A DNA stretch of 7,174 nt from NCBI GenBank assembly GCA_023451115.1, contig JAEXFV010000184.1, forward strand, positions 1-7,174, written 5' to 3'. Positions 1 to 5,965 of this stretch are shown piece by piece. Origin of the DNA: Bacillota bacterium. Lineage in GTDB: Bacteria > Bacillota > Clostridia > Christensenellales > CAG-138. A program made the translations under genes and the position numbers. Below the pieces are notes generated by a model. The model was not told the origin of the DNA and did no database searches. It saw only the letters and a list, made by a program, of their open reading frames with translations. Each line of letters begins with the position of its first letter. Position 1 is the first letter of the stretch.

Positions 1-1
1 G

Positions 2-376
2 CCGGAACCACCTCCCCCCGCCATCTCCGCCCCGCCCGCTGATAAAGGCAAAGCCGTTGCGGCTTCTTCTGGGCCCCAGGCGGTATGGGAAAAACTGCGT
101 GGGAAACTGCAGACCAAAAATATTTCTTTATTTATCTTGGCAAAAAACGCCCTTCGGGCCACCCAACAGGGAAACACCCTCACCATTTGGTTTGCCCAGT
201 CCCAATCTGCTGCAGCAAACGCCCTCAATACCCCCCGCAACTTTTCAACCCTGGTTGCGGCTTTAAAGGAGCTGGACGAATCCCTCCAGCTTCATATCCA
301 GGTTGAGGCCCTTACACAGCCGATTGACCCGGAATTGACCCGTCTTTTTGGAGATAAGCTGGTTATAGAGGAATAA
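2..376 (+). CDS. dnaX: DNA polymerase III subunit gamma/tau, C-terminal end (5' end outside window)
   Basis: The open frame enters from the left edge and ends at TAA 374-376, giving about 124 visible residues. It begins with a Pro/Ala-rich linker (PEPPPAISAPPADKGK). A compact domain follows, starting at Trp (AVWEKLRGKLQ), passing through GNTLTIWF, and ending in LTRLFGDKLVIEE. A proline-rich linker leading to a Trp-initiated alpha/beta domain that ends near FGxxLxIxE is how I recognise the C-terminal tau domain of Firmicutes DnaX. In that family, DnaX is the clamp-loader ATPase of the replisome, and the tau tail contacts the polymerase. The ATPase core is not in the window, so identification rests on the tail alone. 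dnaX is commonly followed by ybaB/ebfC and recR; here a terminator comes only 24 nt after the stop and no such genes follow. An internal TTG at 137 is not a real start. Confidence 0.72.
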   Translation, partial: PEPPPPAISAPPADKGKAVAASSGPQAVWEKLRGKLQTKNISLFILAKNALRATQQGNTLTIWFAQSQSAAANALNTPRNFSTLVAALKELDESLQLHIQVEALTQPIDPELTRLFGDKLVIEE

Positions 377-400
377 TTTCCCGGGAAATATCCGCAAATA

Positions 401-441
401 AAGCACCCGCCTGCGTAAAGCTTACAGGCGGGTGCTTTTTC
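401..441. terminator. Bidirectional intrinsic terminator between dnaX and the sortase gene
   Basis: A perfect 13-bp stem, AAGCACCCGCCTG (401-413) with CAGGCGGGTGCTT (425-437), has an 11-nt loop and continues into a T run on the + strand, which terminates dnaX. Read on the minus strand the same stem is followed by TTTATTTG, so it can also end the convergent sortase transcript, whose stop codon lies about 35 nt away. Confidence 0.9.
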
Positions 442-472
442 GCCGCATATTATTTTGCAGCTTGCAACAACA

Positions 473-1399
473 TTACATTTTGCAATAAAGGAAGAAATAC
501 AGTCTGGATTGAGCGGTGCTGTAATCATAGTTATCCCCACAGGTAACCAGGGTGATGAACATATCCTCCGGGGAAGGGGTTACGCCCAGTTTCGCTTCGG
601 ATTTGCTGATCTGGGTGTCAATCCAGGTTTTCACCTCGGCGGTGGACTTATCCGTCAAATAATGGGTATTGTATTGCAGCGTGGTTTTGGGTTCGCTATC
701 CTGGGTTTCGTAAAACGCGAACACTTCCCACTCTTTATAATCCGCATAGATGTTGGGCAGGCTGATGCTGAACGTCCGGTTGCTCTTTGTGGAGAGGCTG
801 GACTTTTTGTCCTGCAGCTGGTGCAAGCCATGGAACATGGTGCCTGATTGACGCATGTTGTGGCCGGTAATGGTAAAATTCCGCACCATAACATCATAAT
901 AGCTGTAAATCGTACCCGCGTTAGAGCTATTCTTATTGATGTCATGGGTATTATAGTACATATCCTTATTGTACAGGATCGGGTAATTGATGTTGGTGTT
1001 GGGAACTTTAATCCAGCCAATTACATCCTTATTGATCTTGCGCGCCTCGCTGTAAGAGGTTGGCGCCCCTGCCGCAGGCGTAGCCGTAGCACCGGGGGTC
1101 GCGTTGGGATCCACCGTGGCGTTCGGGTTTGGTGTAGCGTTGGGATCTATGGTCGCGTTGGGATCCACCGTGGCATTGGGAGCTACCGTTGCGTTGGGAT
1201 CCACTGTGGCGTTGGGATCTGCTGTTTGAGCAGGCGCAATAGATACGCCTGGAGAAACGCTGCTCTCCCCTGGCGTCACACTGGCGCCCGGGCTAGCAGA
1301 GGGGTCGTCAAAACCAACGGATACGTCTTCTTGGGGCTTTGCGCAGCCCATCAGGGCAATGCTCGTCAATATCAATAAAATGGCCAGAGCTTTCTTCAT
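473..1399 (-). CDS. Class B sortase with lipoprotein signal peptide and PNAT-repeat linker
   Basis: A 308-residue predicted surface transpeptidase. Residues 1-18 form a lipoprotein signal (MKKALAILLILTSIALMGC) with lipobox L-M-G-C and lipidated Cys19. A Ser/Pro/Thr-rich spacer (20-60) leads to seven hexapeptides of the form DPNATV (61-102). The sortase domain covers about 115-308. It opens with VIGWIKVPNTNINYPI, typical of class B, and carries the triad His180 (TGHNM), Cys287 (TLVTC) and Arg299 (AQSRL). Sortases cleave a C-terminal sorting motif and join the protein to an acceptor amine in the envelope; the substrate here is unknown, since no LPxTG-like protein or pilin lies in the window. 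The start was chosen at ATG 1399 because AAGGTGA sits about 8 nt upstream and a lipoprotein signal begins exactly there. A longer in-frame start at 1531 would add 44 residues ahead of the signal and would begin upstream of the promoter. The gene appears monocistronic. Confidence 0.88.
   Translation of the reverse strand: MKKALAILLILTSIALMGCAKPQEDVSVGFDDPSASPGASVTPGESSVSPGVSIAPAQTADPNATVDPNATVAPNATVDPNATIDPNATPNPNATVDPNATPGATATPAAGAPTSYSEARKINKDVIGWIKVPNTNINYPILYNKDMYYNTHDINKNSSNAGTIYSYYDVMVRNFTITGHNMRQSGTMFHGLHQLQDKKSSLSTKSNRTFSISLPNIYADYKEWEVFAFYETQDSEPKTTLQYNTHYLTDKSTAEVKTWIDTQISKSEAKLGVTPSPEDMFITLVTCGDNYDYSTAQSRLYFFLYCKM
1094..1219 (-). repeat. Seven tandem 18-nt units coding (D/A/N)PNAT(V/I/P)
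   Basis: An in-frame tandem repeat inside the sortase gene, 7 x 18 nt, coding residues 61-102. The units read DPNATV, DPNATV, APNATV, DPNATI, DPNATP, NPNATV, DPNATP. Most third-codon positions differ between units, so the array is not a very recent duplication. It probably forms an extended spacer holding the catalytic domain away from the lipid anchor. Confidence 0.93.
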
Positions 1400-1457
1400 C
1401 AACAATATCACCTTCACTTCCGAATTCAATTCAAAGCGGGTATTGGTTCCTCTTTGT

Positions 1458-1485
1458 ATCATACCGCAAGGATACCCTATACCAA
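1458..1485 (-). promoter_or_regulatory. Putative sigma-A promoter for the sortase gene
   Basis: On the minus strand, TTGGTA (1480-1485) and TATGAT (1458-1463) are separated by 16 nt. This predicts a transcript start near 1451 and a leader of about 50 nt that includes the AAGGTGA ribosome binding site. It lies just downstream of the lysS-side terminator (1516-1550), as expected for a separate transcription unit. Confidence 0.5.
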
Positions 1486-1515
1486 AGTAAATAATCTGTG
1501 AATTCCAAATCCTGC

Positions 1516-1550
1516 AAAAAAACGCAGGCAAAGCGCATGCATTGCCTGCG
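1516..1550 (-). terminator. Intrinsic terminator of the greA-lysS transcript
   Basis: On the minus strand CGCAGGCAA (1550-1542) pairs with TTGCCTGCG (1531-1523), a perfect 9-bp stem with a 10-nt loop, followed directly by seven T (1522-1516). It lies 136 nt after the lysS stop and ahead of the sortase promoter. Confidence 0.85.
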
Positions 1551-1685
1551 GCACAGCTTTCTTACTCTATAACGCAGCTTCCCATCCCGCGGTTGCGGCA
1601 AAGGGCGGTGAAAACGAAAAATTCCCCATTCATTTTTGCTGAAACTCCCCGAACACAAAAACACCGGGTGTGCAAAATACGTTCT

Positions 1686-3200
1686 CTATTTCTGCGGCTT
1701 CATAGTGGGGAAAAGCAGCACATCCCGAATGGAATAGCTGTCCGTTAACAGCATCACCAGCCGGTCAATTCCTACGCCGATGCCGCCGGTGGGCGGCATG
1801 CCGTATTCCAGAGACAGGCAAAAATCCTCATCGATCATCATAGCCTCGTCATCGCCCTTTTCCCGCTCTGCAAGCTGCTGCATAAAACGGCCGCGCTGGT
1901 CGATGGGGTCGTTCAGCTCGGAATAGGCGTTGGCGTATTCCCTTGCGCCAATAAACAGCTCAAAGCGCTCAGTAACCCAAGGCTGCCCCGGCTTACGCTT
2001 GGTCAGCGGAGAAACTTCCACAGGGTAGTCTATAATAAAGGTGGGCTGGCGCAGCTTCTCCTCCACAAAGGCCTCAAATGCTTCGTTTAGAATTTTTCCC
2101 CGGGAAATGGTTTTATCCTCAAACTCCATCCCCAGCTTTTCTTTGGCAAGCCTGCGGGCTTCCTCATCCGTTTCCACGGCAAAGAAATCCACACCGGTAT
2201 ACTGCTTCACCGCATCGTTCATGGTGATGCGGGCAAACGGGGGCGTCAGGTCAATGGCCTCTCCCTGATACGTAATTTTGGTGCTCCCCAGCACCACGTT
2301 AGCGCAATGCGCGATGAGGTCCTCCACCAGATCCATCATGCCATGATAATCCGTATAGGCCTGATAGAGCTCCAAGGTAGTAAACTCAGGGTTGTGCTTG
2401 ACATCCATCCCCTCGTTGCGGAAAATACGGCCGATTTCATACACCCGCTCCAGACCGCCCACAATGCACTCCTTCAAGTAAAGCTCGGTGGCGATGCGCA
2501 GATACATGTCAATATCCAGGGTGTTGTGGTGGGTTATGAATGGCCTTGCATTGGCGCCGCCGGGAATGGTGTTGAGCACTGGGGTTTCCACTTCCAAAAA
2601 TCCCTGGTCATCTAAGCGGCGACGGATTTCGGAAATGATGCGGCTGCGTTTCACGAACGTATCCCGCACATCCGGGTTGACGATGAGGTCAACAAACCGC
2701 TGACGGTAGCGCAGCTCCGGATCCTTAAGACCATGGAATTTTTCCGGCAGCGGACGAAGGGATTTGCTCAGCAGCACCACATCGGTAGCATGGATGGAGA
2801 TTTCGCCGGTTTTGGTTTTAAATACCGTGCCTTTTATCCCTACAATATCGCCAATATCCCAGGTTTTAAAGTCGGCGTACACATCCTCGCCTACATCGTC
2901 CCTGCGGACATAGGCCTGAATATCCCCTTTGCCATCCAAAATATGAGCAAAGCTGGCCTTTCCCATGATGCGTTTGGACATCATACGCCCGGCAACGCTC
3001 ACTTGCTGGCCTTCCAATTCATCATAATTCGCTACCACATCCACGCTGTGATGCGTTTGCGGATAGGTGACGATGGTAAACGGATCCCGTCCCTGCTCCT
3101 GCAATGCTTTCAGCTTGTCCCGCCGTACCTGCAAAAGCTCTGAAAGCTCCTGTTGCGTCATTTCCTGTTGCTGCGTTTCTTGCCTGATTTCCTTATCCAT
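1686..3200 (-). CDS. lysS: Lysyl-tRNA synthetase, class II
   Basis: A 504-residue cytosolic enzyme that activates lysine with ATP and charges tRNA-Lys. An N-terminal helix (LLQVRRDKLKALQEQGRDPF) precedes the OB-fold anticodon-binding domain (about 45-145, including SVAGRMMSKRIMGKASFAHI). The class II core follows: LRPLPEKFHGLKDPELRYRQR (begins about residue 148), the IPGGANARPF loop (212-221), motif 2 FRNEGMDVKHNPEFT (260-274), ELNDPIDQR (428-436), and motif 3 GVGIDRLVM (475-483). Length matches bacterial LysS (about 500). The start ATG 3200 was chosen because the protein then begins like the family (MDKEIRQ) and GGGGGA lies 5 nt upstream. In-frame alternatives are ATG 3212 and GTG 3251, which would add 4 or 17 residues. 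It lies 116 nt downstream of greA on the same strand, with no convincing promoter or terminator between them, so the two are probably cotranscribed. Confidence 0.97.
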   Translation of the reverse strand: MDKEIRQETQQQEMTQQELSELLQVRRDKLKALQEQGRDPFTIVTYPQTHHSVDVVANYDELEGQQVSVAGRMMSKRIMGKASFAHILDGKGDIQAYVRRDDVGEDVYADFKTWDIGDIVGIKGTVFKTKTGEISIHATDVVLLSKSLRPLPEKFHGLKDPELRYRQRFVDLIVNPDVRDTFVKRSRIISEIRRRLDDQGFLEVETPVLNTIPGGANARPFITHHNTLDIDMYLRIATELYLKECIVGGLERVYEIGRIFRNEGMDVKHNPEFTTLELYQAYTDYHGMMDLVEDLIAHCANVVLGSTKITYQGEAIDLTPPFARITMNDAVKQYTGVDFFAVETDEEARRLAKEKLGMEFEDKTISRGKILNEAFEAFVEEKLRQPTFIIDYPVEVSPLTKRKPGQPWVTERFELFIGAREYANAYSELNDPIDQRGRFMQQLAEREKGDDEAMMIDEDFCLSLEYGMPPTGGIGVGIDRLVMLLTDSYSIRDVLLFPTMKPQK

Positions 3201-3316
3201 TTCTTCCCCCATGGCCCCGCATTCGCTTGCAGGGATATTAACCGGCTCCACATCAAGGCAGGCCTACCCTCTTGGGGGGCCCGGCGCTCTTTATGGGTAT
3301 ACTTTCTATGCGTTCG

Positions 3317-3793
3317 TTATTGCTTGGTAATTTCCAGCACCTTCATGTGCACCAGCCCGCCGGGGGTATGCACATCCACCACATCTCCCACCGCATGGCC
3401 GATCACGGATTTGCCAACCGGAGATTCGTTGGAGATCCGCCCCTCCAAAGGATCCGCCTCCGCTGATCCAACAATCTGGAAGGACATCTCCACATCCTGT
3501 TCTTCGTTATAAAGCTTTACTACCGTGCCTACGTTTACGGTGCGGATGTCAATGGTATCCTCATCGATTACGATGGCGTTGCGCAGCATGTTTTCCAGCT
3601 GCACAATGTCATACTCATTTTTTGCCTGTTCGTTTTTCGCCGCATCATATTCCGCGTTTTCAGATAAATCGCCAAAAGAGCGGGCGACCTTAATCTGTTC
3701 AGCGATTTCCATGCGCCGGGTTGTTTTCAGGTACTCCAGCTGCTCTTCATATTTTGCTACACCCTCTGGCGTAAGCCGGACGCCTTCTGCCAT
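3317..3793 (-). CDS. greA: Transcription elongation factor GreA
   Basis: 158 residues, the standard GreA length. GreA enters the secondary channel of backtracked RNA polymerase and stimulates cleavage of the extruded RNA 3' end. The N-terminal coiled coil (about 8-75) carries the signature GDLSENAEYDAAK, whose Asp42 and Glu45 at the coil tip match the acidic pair that positions catalytic magnesium. The C-terminal FKBP-like domain (about 84-158) includes SPVGKSVIGHAVGDVV. The start at ATG 3793 is set by a strong Shine-Dalgarno GGGAGG (3802-3807), 8 nt upstream. It is the first gene after the consensus promoter at 3978-4006, with a leader of about 178 nt, and is followed by lysS. A dusB, greA, lysS order is seen in other clostridia and supports the call. 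Confidence 0.97.
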   Translation of the reverse strand: MAEGVRLTPEGVAKYEEQLEYLKTTRRMEIAEQIKVARSFGDLSENAEYDAAKNEQAKNEYDIVQLENMLRNAIVIDEDTIDIRTVNVGTVVKLYNEEQDVEMSFQIVGSAEADPLEGRISNESPVGKSVIGHAVGDVVDVHTPGGLVHMKVLEITKQ

Positions 3794-3911
3794 ACCGTTG
3801 TCCTCCCGTTCGTCATAAATTCGGTTTCTATCCCAATTCGGCAGTCAAAGCCACAGGCCCTGACATGGCACTTTGTTCGGTCCCGAAAACCAAATGATTT
3901 TCAGGATGGAT

Positions 3912-3969
3912 AAAAAAAGAAGCGTTTGCCGCCCTATTGTTACCCGAAATAACGCAGCTCTATGCTGCG
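3912..3969 (-). promoter_or_regulatory. Structured start of the greA leader, possible attenuator
   Basis: Directly after the predicted transcript start, CGCAGC (3969-3964) pairs with GCTGCG (3958-3953) around a 5-nt loop. The 3' arm of this hairpin overlaps GCGTT (3955-3951), which could pair instead with AACGC (3926-3922), just ahead of TTCTTTTTTT (T7 at 3918-3912). Two exclusive pairings before a T run are what an attenuator needs. However, the second stem is short (5 bp) and encloses a long loop, so the evidence is weak. Confidence 0.25.
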
Positions 3970-3977
3970 CCTACCCA

Positions 3978-4006
3978 ATTATAGAAGCGCAGCCTGCTAA
4001 TGTCAA
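3978..4006 (-). promoter_or_regulatory. Perfect-consensus sigma-A promoter for greA-lysS
   Basis: On the minus strand TTGACA (4001-4006), a 17-nt spacer and TATAAT (3978-3983) match the housekeeping consensus at all 12 positions with the optimal spacing. The predicted start is near 3971, about 178 nt before greA. The -35 box lies only 33 nt beyond the dusB stop. No terminator is visible between dusB and this promoter, so readthrough from dusB is also possible. Confidence 0.88.
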
Positions 4007-4039
4007 GGCATTTTGGTTACTTCAGCCCCATTTGCCGCT

Positions 4040-5026
4040 TTAAAATCCTTCTCCCTCTTTTTGCAGAAACTCCTGCAATAGGGATTGTATCTGTTCCAAT
4101 GTATTACAGGCATTTGCGCGGGCCCTCAACTTTGCTGCCCCCCGCGCGCCCTTCAAATACCACGCCAGGTGCTTTCGCATTTCCACCAGGCCGTGCTGGC
4201 CTTTATAGGCCTGCTGCATACGGGCATGCGCCAGGGCCATAGCAGCCCGCTCCTCTATGGTAGGCGGCTCATATTTCTCCCCTGTCACAGCAGCCCTGAT
4301 CTCACGGAATATCCAGGGATTTCCCTGGGCGCCCCGGGCTACCAGTACCCCGTCGCAGCTTGTATGGGCTTGCAGGCGCAGGGCATCCTGGCCGCTGAAA
4401 ACATCTCCGTTCCCCAGCACTGGAATATGCAGTGCGGCTTTTACTTCCCCTATGATGTCCCAATCCGCCTTGCCGCTATACCCCTGCATACGCGTGCGGC
4501 CATGCACCGCCACTGCAGCTGCGCCATTTTCCTGGGCCATACGGCCGAATGCCACAGCGTTTACGCTATTCTCATCCCAACCCTTGCGAAATTTCACCGT
4601 CACAGGCCAGGGCGCTGCAGCCGCAGCCACAGCCTGAATAATTTTCCCGGCCAGAGGCAGGTTCCGCATCAAAGCGCTCCCCTCCCCATTGCCGGTAATC
4701 TTGGGAGCCGGGCAACCCATATTCATATCTATGATAGCGATCTCGTGGCCATGCTCCTCTAAAACCTGTTTGGCCATATCCGCCATAATATCAGGATCGT
4801 TGCCAAAGAGCTGAACGGCGCAAGGCCGCTCTGCCTCACCAATGCATAGCAGCTCCTCCGTCCGGCTCCCTCCATAATATAATCCCTTGGCGCTCACCAT
4901 TTCCGTACAGGTCATATCACACCCTTGGGCTTTGCACAGCAGCCGGAATGGTAAATCTGTCACTCCTGCCATGGGTGCTAAAAAGGCGGGAAAGGCAATG
5001 TTAAAATTCAGATTTCCAATTTGCAT
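4040..5026 (-). CDS. dusB: tRNA-dihydrouridine synthase, DusB type
   Basis: A 328-residue cytosolic flavoenzyme that reduces uridines in the tRNA D-loop to dihydrouridine using FMN and NADPH. A TIM-barrel opens with LAPMAGVTDLPFR (16-28), the FMN-binding start. Next come VQLFG (71-75), the signature MNMGCPAPKI (101-110) with catalytic Cys105, VKFRKGW (144-150), AVHGRTRMQGYSG (173-185), GNGDVF (205-210) and ARGAQGNPW (230-238), which bind FMN phosphate. A helical tRNA-binding tail follows, including MRKHLAWYLKG. Length fits the family. The start ATG 5026 has GAGG about 6 nt upstream. That site lies inside the end of the upstream membrane-protein gene, whose stop codon is separated from this ATG by only 1 nt, so translation is probably coupled. 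DusB rather than another Dus paralogue is inferred from its place upstream of greA-lysS and overall similarity. Confidence 0.95.
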   Translation of the reverse strand: MQIGNLNFNIAFPAFLAPMAGVTDLPFRLLCKAQGCDMTCTEMVSAKGLYYGGSRTEELLCIGEAERPCAVQLFGNDPDIMADMAKQVLEEHGHEIAIIDMNMGCPAPKITGNGEGSALMRNLPLAGKIIQAVAAAAAPWPVTVKFRKGWDENSVNAVAFGRMAQENGAAAVAVHGRTRMQGYSGKADWDIIGEVKAALHIPVLGNGDVFSGQDALRLQAHTSCDGVLVARGAQGNPWIFREIRAAVTGEKYEPPTIEERAAMALAHARMQQAYKGQHGLVEMRKHLAWYLKGARGAAKLRARANACNTLEQIQSLLQEFLQKEGEGF

Positions 5027-5027
5027 C

Positions 5028-5675
5028 TTATTCCTCGCCCGCCTGCTGTGGTACAGATACAGGCGTAGGAGTCGGGGTAGGAACAGGCTGCGGGCTCATG
5101 CGCATATCCGGCGTTCGCTTCGGCACTTCCGTAGGCGCGGTTTCCAAAAGCTGCATTTGATAGATATACCAGCGGCCGTCCACATTGCGTAAGCGCACCA
5201 AGTATTTGGCAGGCTCCCACTCCGGCAAGGGATAAGTGGCATCGGCGGCAGCATCAGCAGGCTTTTTTTCCTCTAAAATCGTCCCTGACATAGAGGCCAT
5301 CCGCTCCACCACAGTTACCGTGCCCGTTTTGGACCAGGGCCATACTGAGATGCCCTGTACCTCTAAGCGATAATCAAAATTGGTAATGGAATAGTCTTGA
5401 AACGGGCTTTCATACAGCGCCGTATCATCCTCCAGGAAATTCTGGGTAAAATATTCTCCCATTTCCACAAAGGAGCCATCCTGCAAAATACATTCGGCCC
5501 GCAGTGGAAGCCCTTCCGTAACCAGAATATAAAGATTTGACATGCGCATTGCTGTGGTAAATACCCCATAGCATGCCCCTGCCAGCAAACAAATTAACAA
5601 TAGGGTGCGCATAAAATACCAGATGCCCCGTTTGGCCATCTGGGTACTGGTCATTTTCTTTGGATGTTGGGGCAC
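5028..5675 (-). CDS. Unknown single-pass membrane protein with Pro/Thr-rich tail
   Basis: A 215-residue protein that I do not recognise. A basic N-terminus (PKK, KRG) precedes one hydrophobic segment (about 23-41, RTLLLICLLAGACYGVF), predicting N-in topology with the rest outside the membrane. The extracytoplasmic part (about 45-180) ends in VRLRNVDGRWYIYQMQLLE, which recalls the last strands of NTF2-like domains, but only loosely. The C-terminus (about 181-215) is low-complexity and Pro/Thr-rich (VPTPTPTPVSVP). The start was chosen at GTG 5675 because AGGTGG (5683-5688) stands 7 nt upstream and a promoter predicts transcription from about 5700; in-frame ATGs at 5735 and 5711 lie upstream of that start, and ATG 5654 lacks a ribosome site. 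The stop codon is 1 nt before dusB, so both belong to one operon. Function is unknown; no enzymatic motif is visible. Confidence 0.82.
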   Translation of the reverse strand: MPQHPKKMTSTQMAKRGIWYFMRTLLLICLLAGACYGVFTTAMRMSNLYILVTEGLPLRAECILQDGSFVEMGEYFTQNFLEDDTALYESPFQDYSITNFDYRLEVQGISVWPWSKTGTVTVVERMASMSGTILEEKKPADAAADATYPLPEWEPAKYLVRLRNVDGRWYIYQMQLLETAPTEVPKRTPDMRMSPQPVPTPTPTPVSVPQQAGEE

Positions 5676-5691
5676 ATTGCCACCACCTTCC
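5676..5691 (-). promoter_or_regulatory. Ribosome binding site selecting the GTG start
   Basis: GGAAGGTGG (5691-5683 on the minus strand) lies 7 nt before GTG 5675. It is the only good Shine-Dalgarno near the possible starts of the membrane-protein gene and decides the start in favour of GTG. Confidence 0.7.
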
Positions 5692-5706
5692 CACTTGATC
5701 CTGTTT

Positions 5707-5735
5707 ATCATACCATAGTTCTCACAGCTGTGCAA
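5707..5735 (-). promoter_or_regulatory. Putative extended -10 promoter for the membrane-protein/dusB operon
   Basis: On the minus strand TTGCAC (5730-5735), a 17-nt spacer and TATGAT (5707-5712), the last preceded by TGG to give an extended -10 (TGnTATGAT). The predicted start is near 5700, about 25 nt before the GTG start codon. Confidence 0.5.
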
Positions 5736-5820
5736 AATCCCTCTGCCAGGTTTTCAAAAATGCCATTTTTCATAACAAAAAGCGCCCCGGGAGATTCGGC
5801 GGGTATTCGTAAAACAGTTA

Positions 5821-5854
5821 AAAGGCGAGTATCGTTTTGATACTCGCCTTTTTT
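5821..5854. terminator. Strong hairpin terminator downstream of the DUF1835/DUF3658 gene
   Basis: A perfect 13-bp stem, AAAGGCGAGTATC (5821-5833) with GATACTCGCCTTT (5839-5851), with a 5-nt loop. On the minus strand the stem is followed by TTTTAACTGTTTT, which could end the transcript of the gene at 5966-6919. On the + strand the T run is better (six T), although no + strand gene is visible upstream. It may work in both directions. Confidence 0.75.
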
Positions 5855-5869
5855 GTATGTGATGACCGA

Positions 5870-5937
5870 CTTGGCCCTCCCTTTGGGAGAGCCAAGTTTC
5901 GTACCGCACAATACACCGAAAGGTGTATAAAAGTGCG
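5870..5937. repeat. Pair of adjacent hairpins, possible dispersed palindromic element
   Basis: Two inverted repeats lie back to back. The first is CTTGGC-C-CTCCC (5870-5881) with GGGAG-A-GCCAAG (5885-5896), one mismatch and a 3-nt loop. The second is ATACACC (5911-5917) with GGTGTAT (5922-5928) closing a GAAA loop, inside an outer CGCAC/GTGCG pair (5905-5909, 5933-5937). No open frame here has a ribosome site. From memory, similar light palindromes with a CCCTTTGGG core are scattered through gut clostridial genomes; this could not be tested here. Confidence 0.5.
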
Positions 5938-5965
5938 CCCTTGCTTCTGTTCGATACATTGGAAG

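Noticed and set aside
1094..1219. CRISPR-like look of the regular 18-nt units
   Set aside because: There are no spacers. The units are contiguous, in frame and degenerate at third codon positions, so this is a coding tandem repeat.
455..1378. Two + strand frames (455-847 and 848-1378) opposite the sortase gene
   Set aside because: They are antisense to a gene with a complete catalytic triad. The apparent Gly/Arg/Val-rich repeats of the second frame are the mirror of the PNAT repeat.
1431..1664. 77-residue minus-strand frame between lysS and the sortase gene
   Set aside because: It crosses the lysS-side terminator and the sortase promoter, and its composition does not look like a real protein.
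1655..1671. Short hairpin ACAC-CCG-GTGT with a T run just after lysS (minus strand)
   Set aside because: The stem is only 4 bp. The 9-bp stem with T7 at 1516-1550 is a far better terminator.
3201..3316. Separate promoter or terminator between greA and lysS
   Set aside because: There is a GC-rich stretch and a TATACC box, but no -35 partner at proper spacing and no stem with a T run.
3794..3971. T-box riboswitch in the greA-lysS leader, suggested by AGGGCGGCAAACGC near 3922-3935
   Set aside because: The match to the T-box antiterminator sequence is poor, and only about 35 nt of transcript precede it, which leaves no room for a specifier stem.
5708..5959. 83-residue minus-strand frame across the hairpin cluster
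   Set aside because: It has no ribosome binding site, runs straight through the 13-bp terminator stem and two palindromes, and overlaps the promoter of the next gene.
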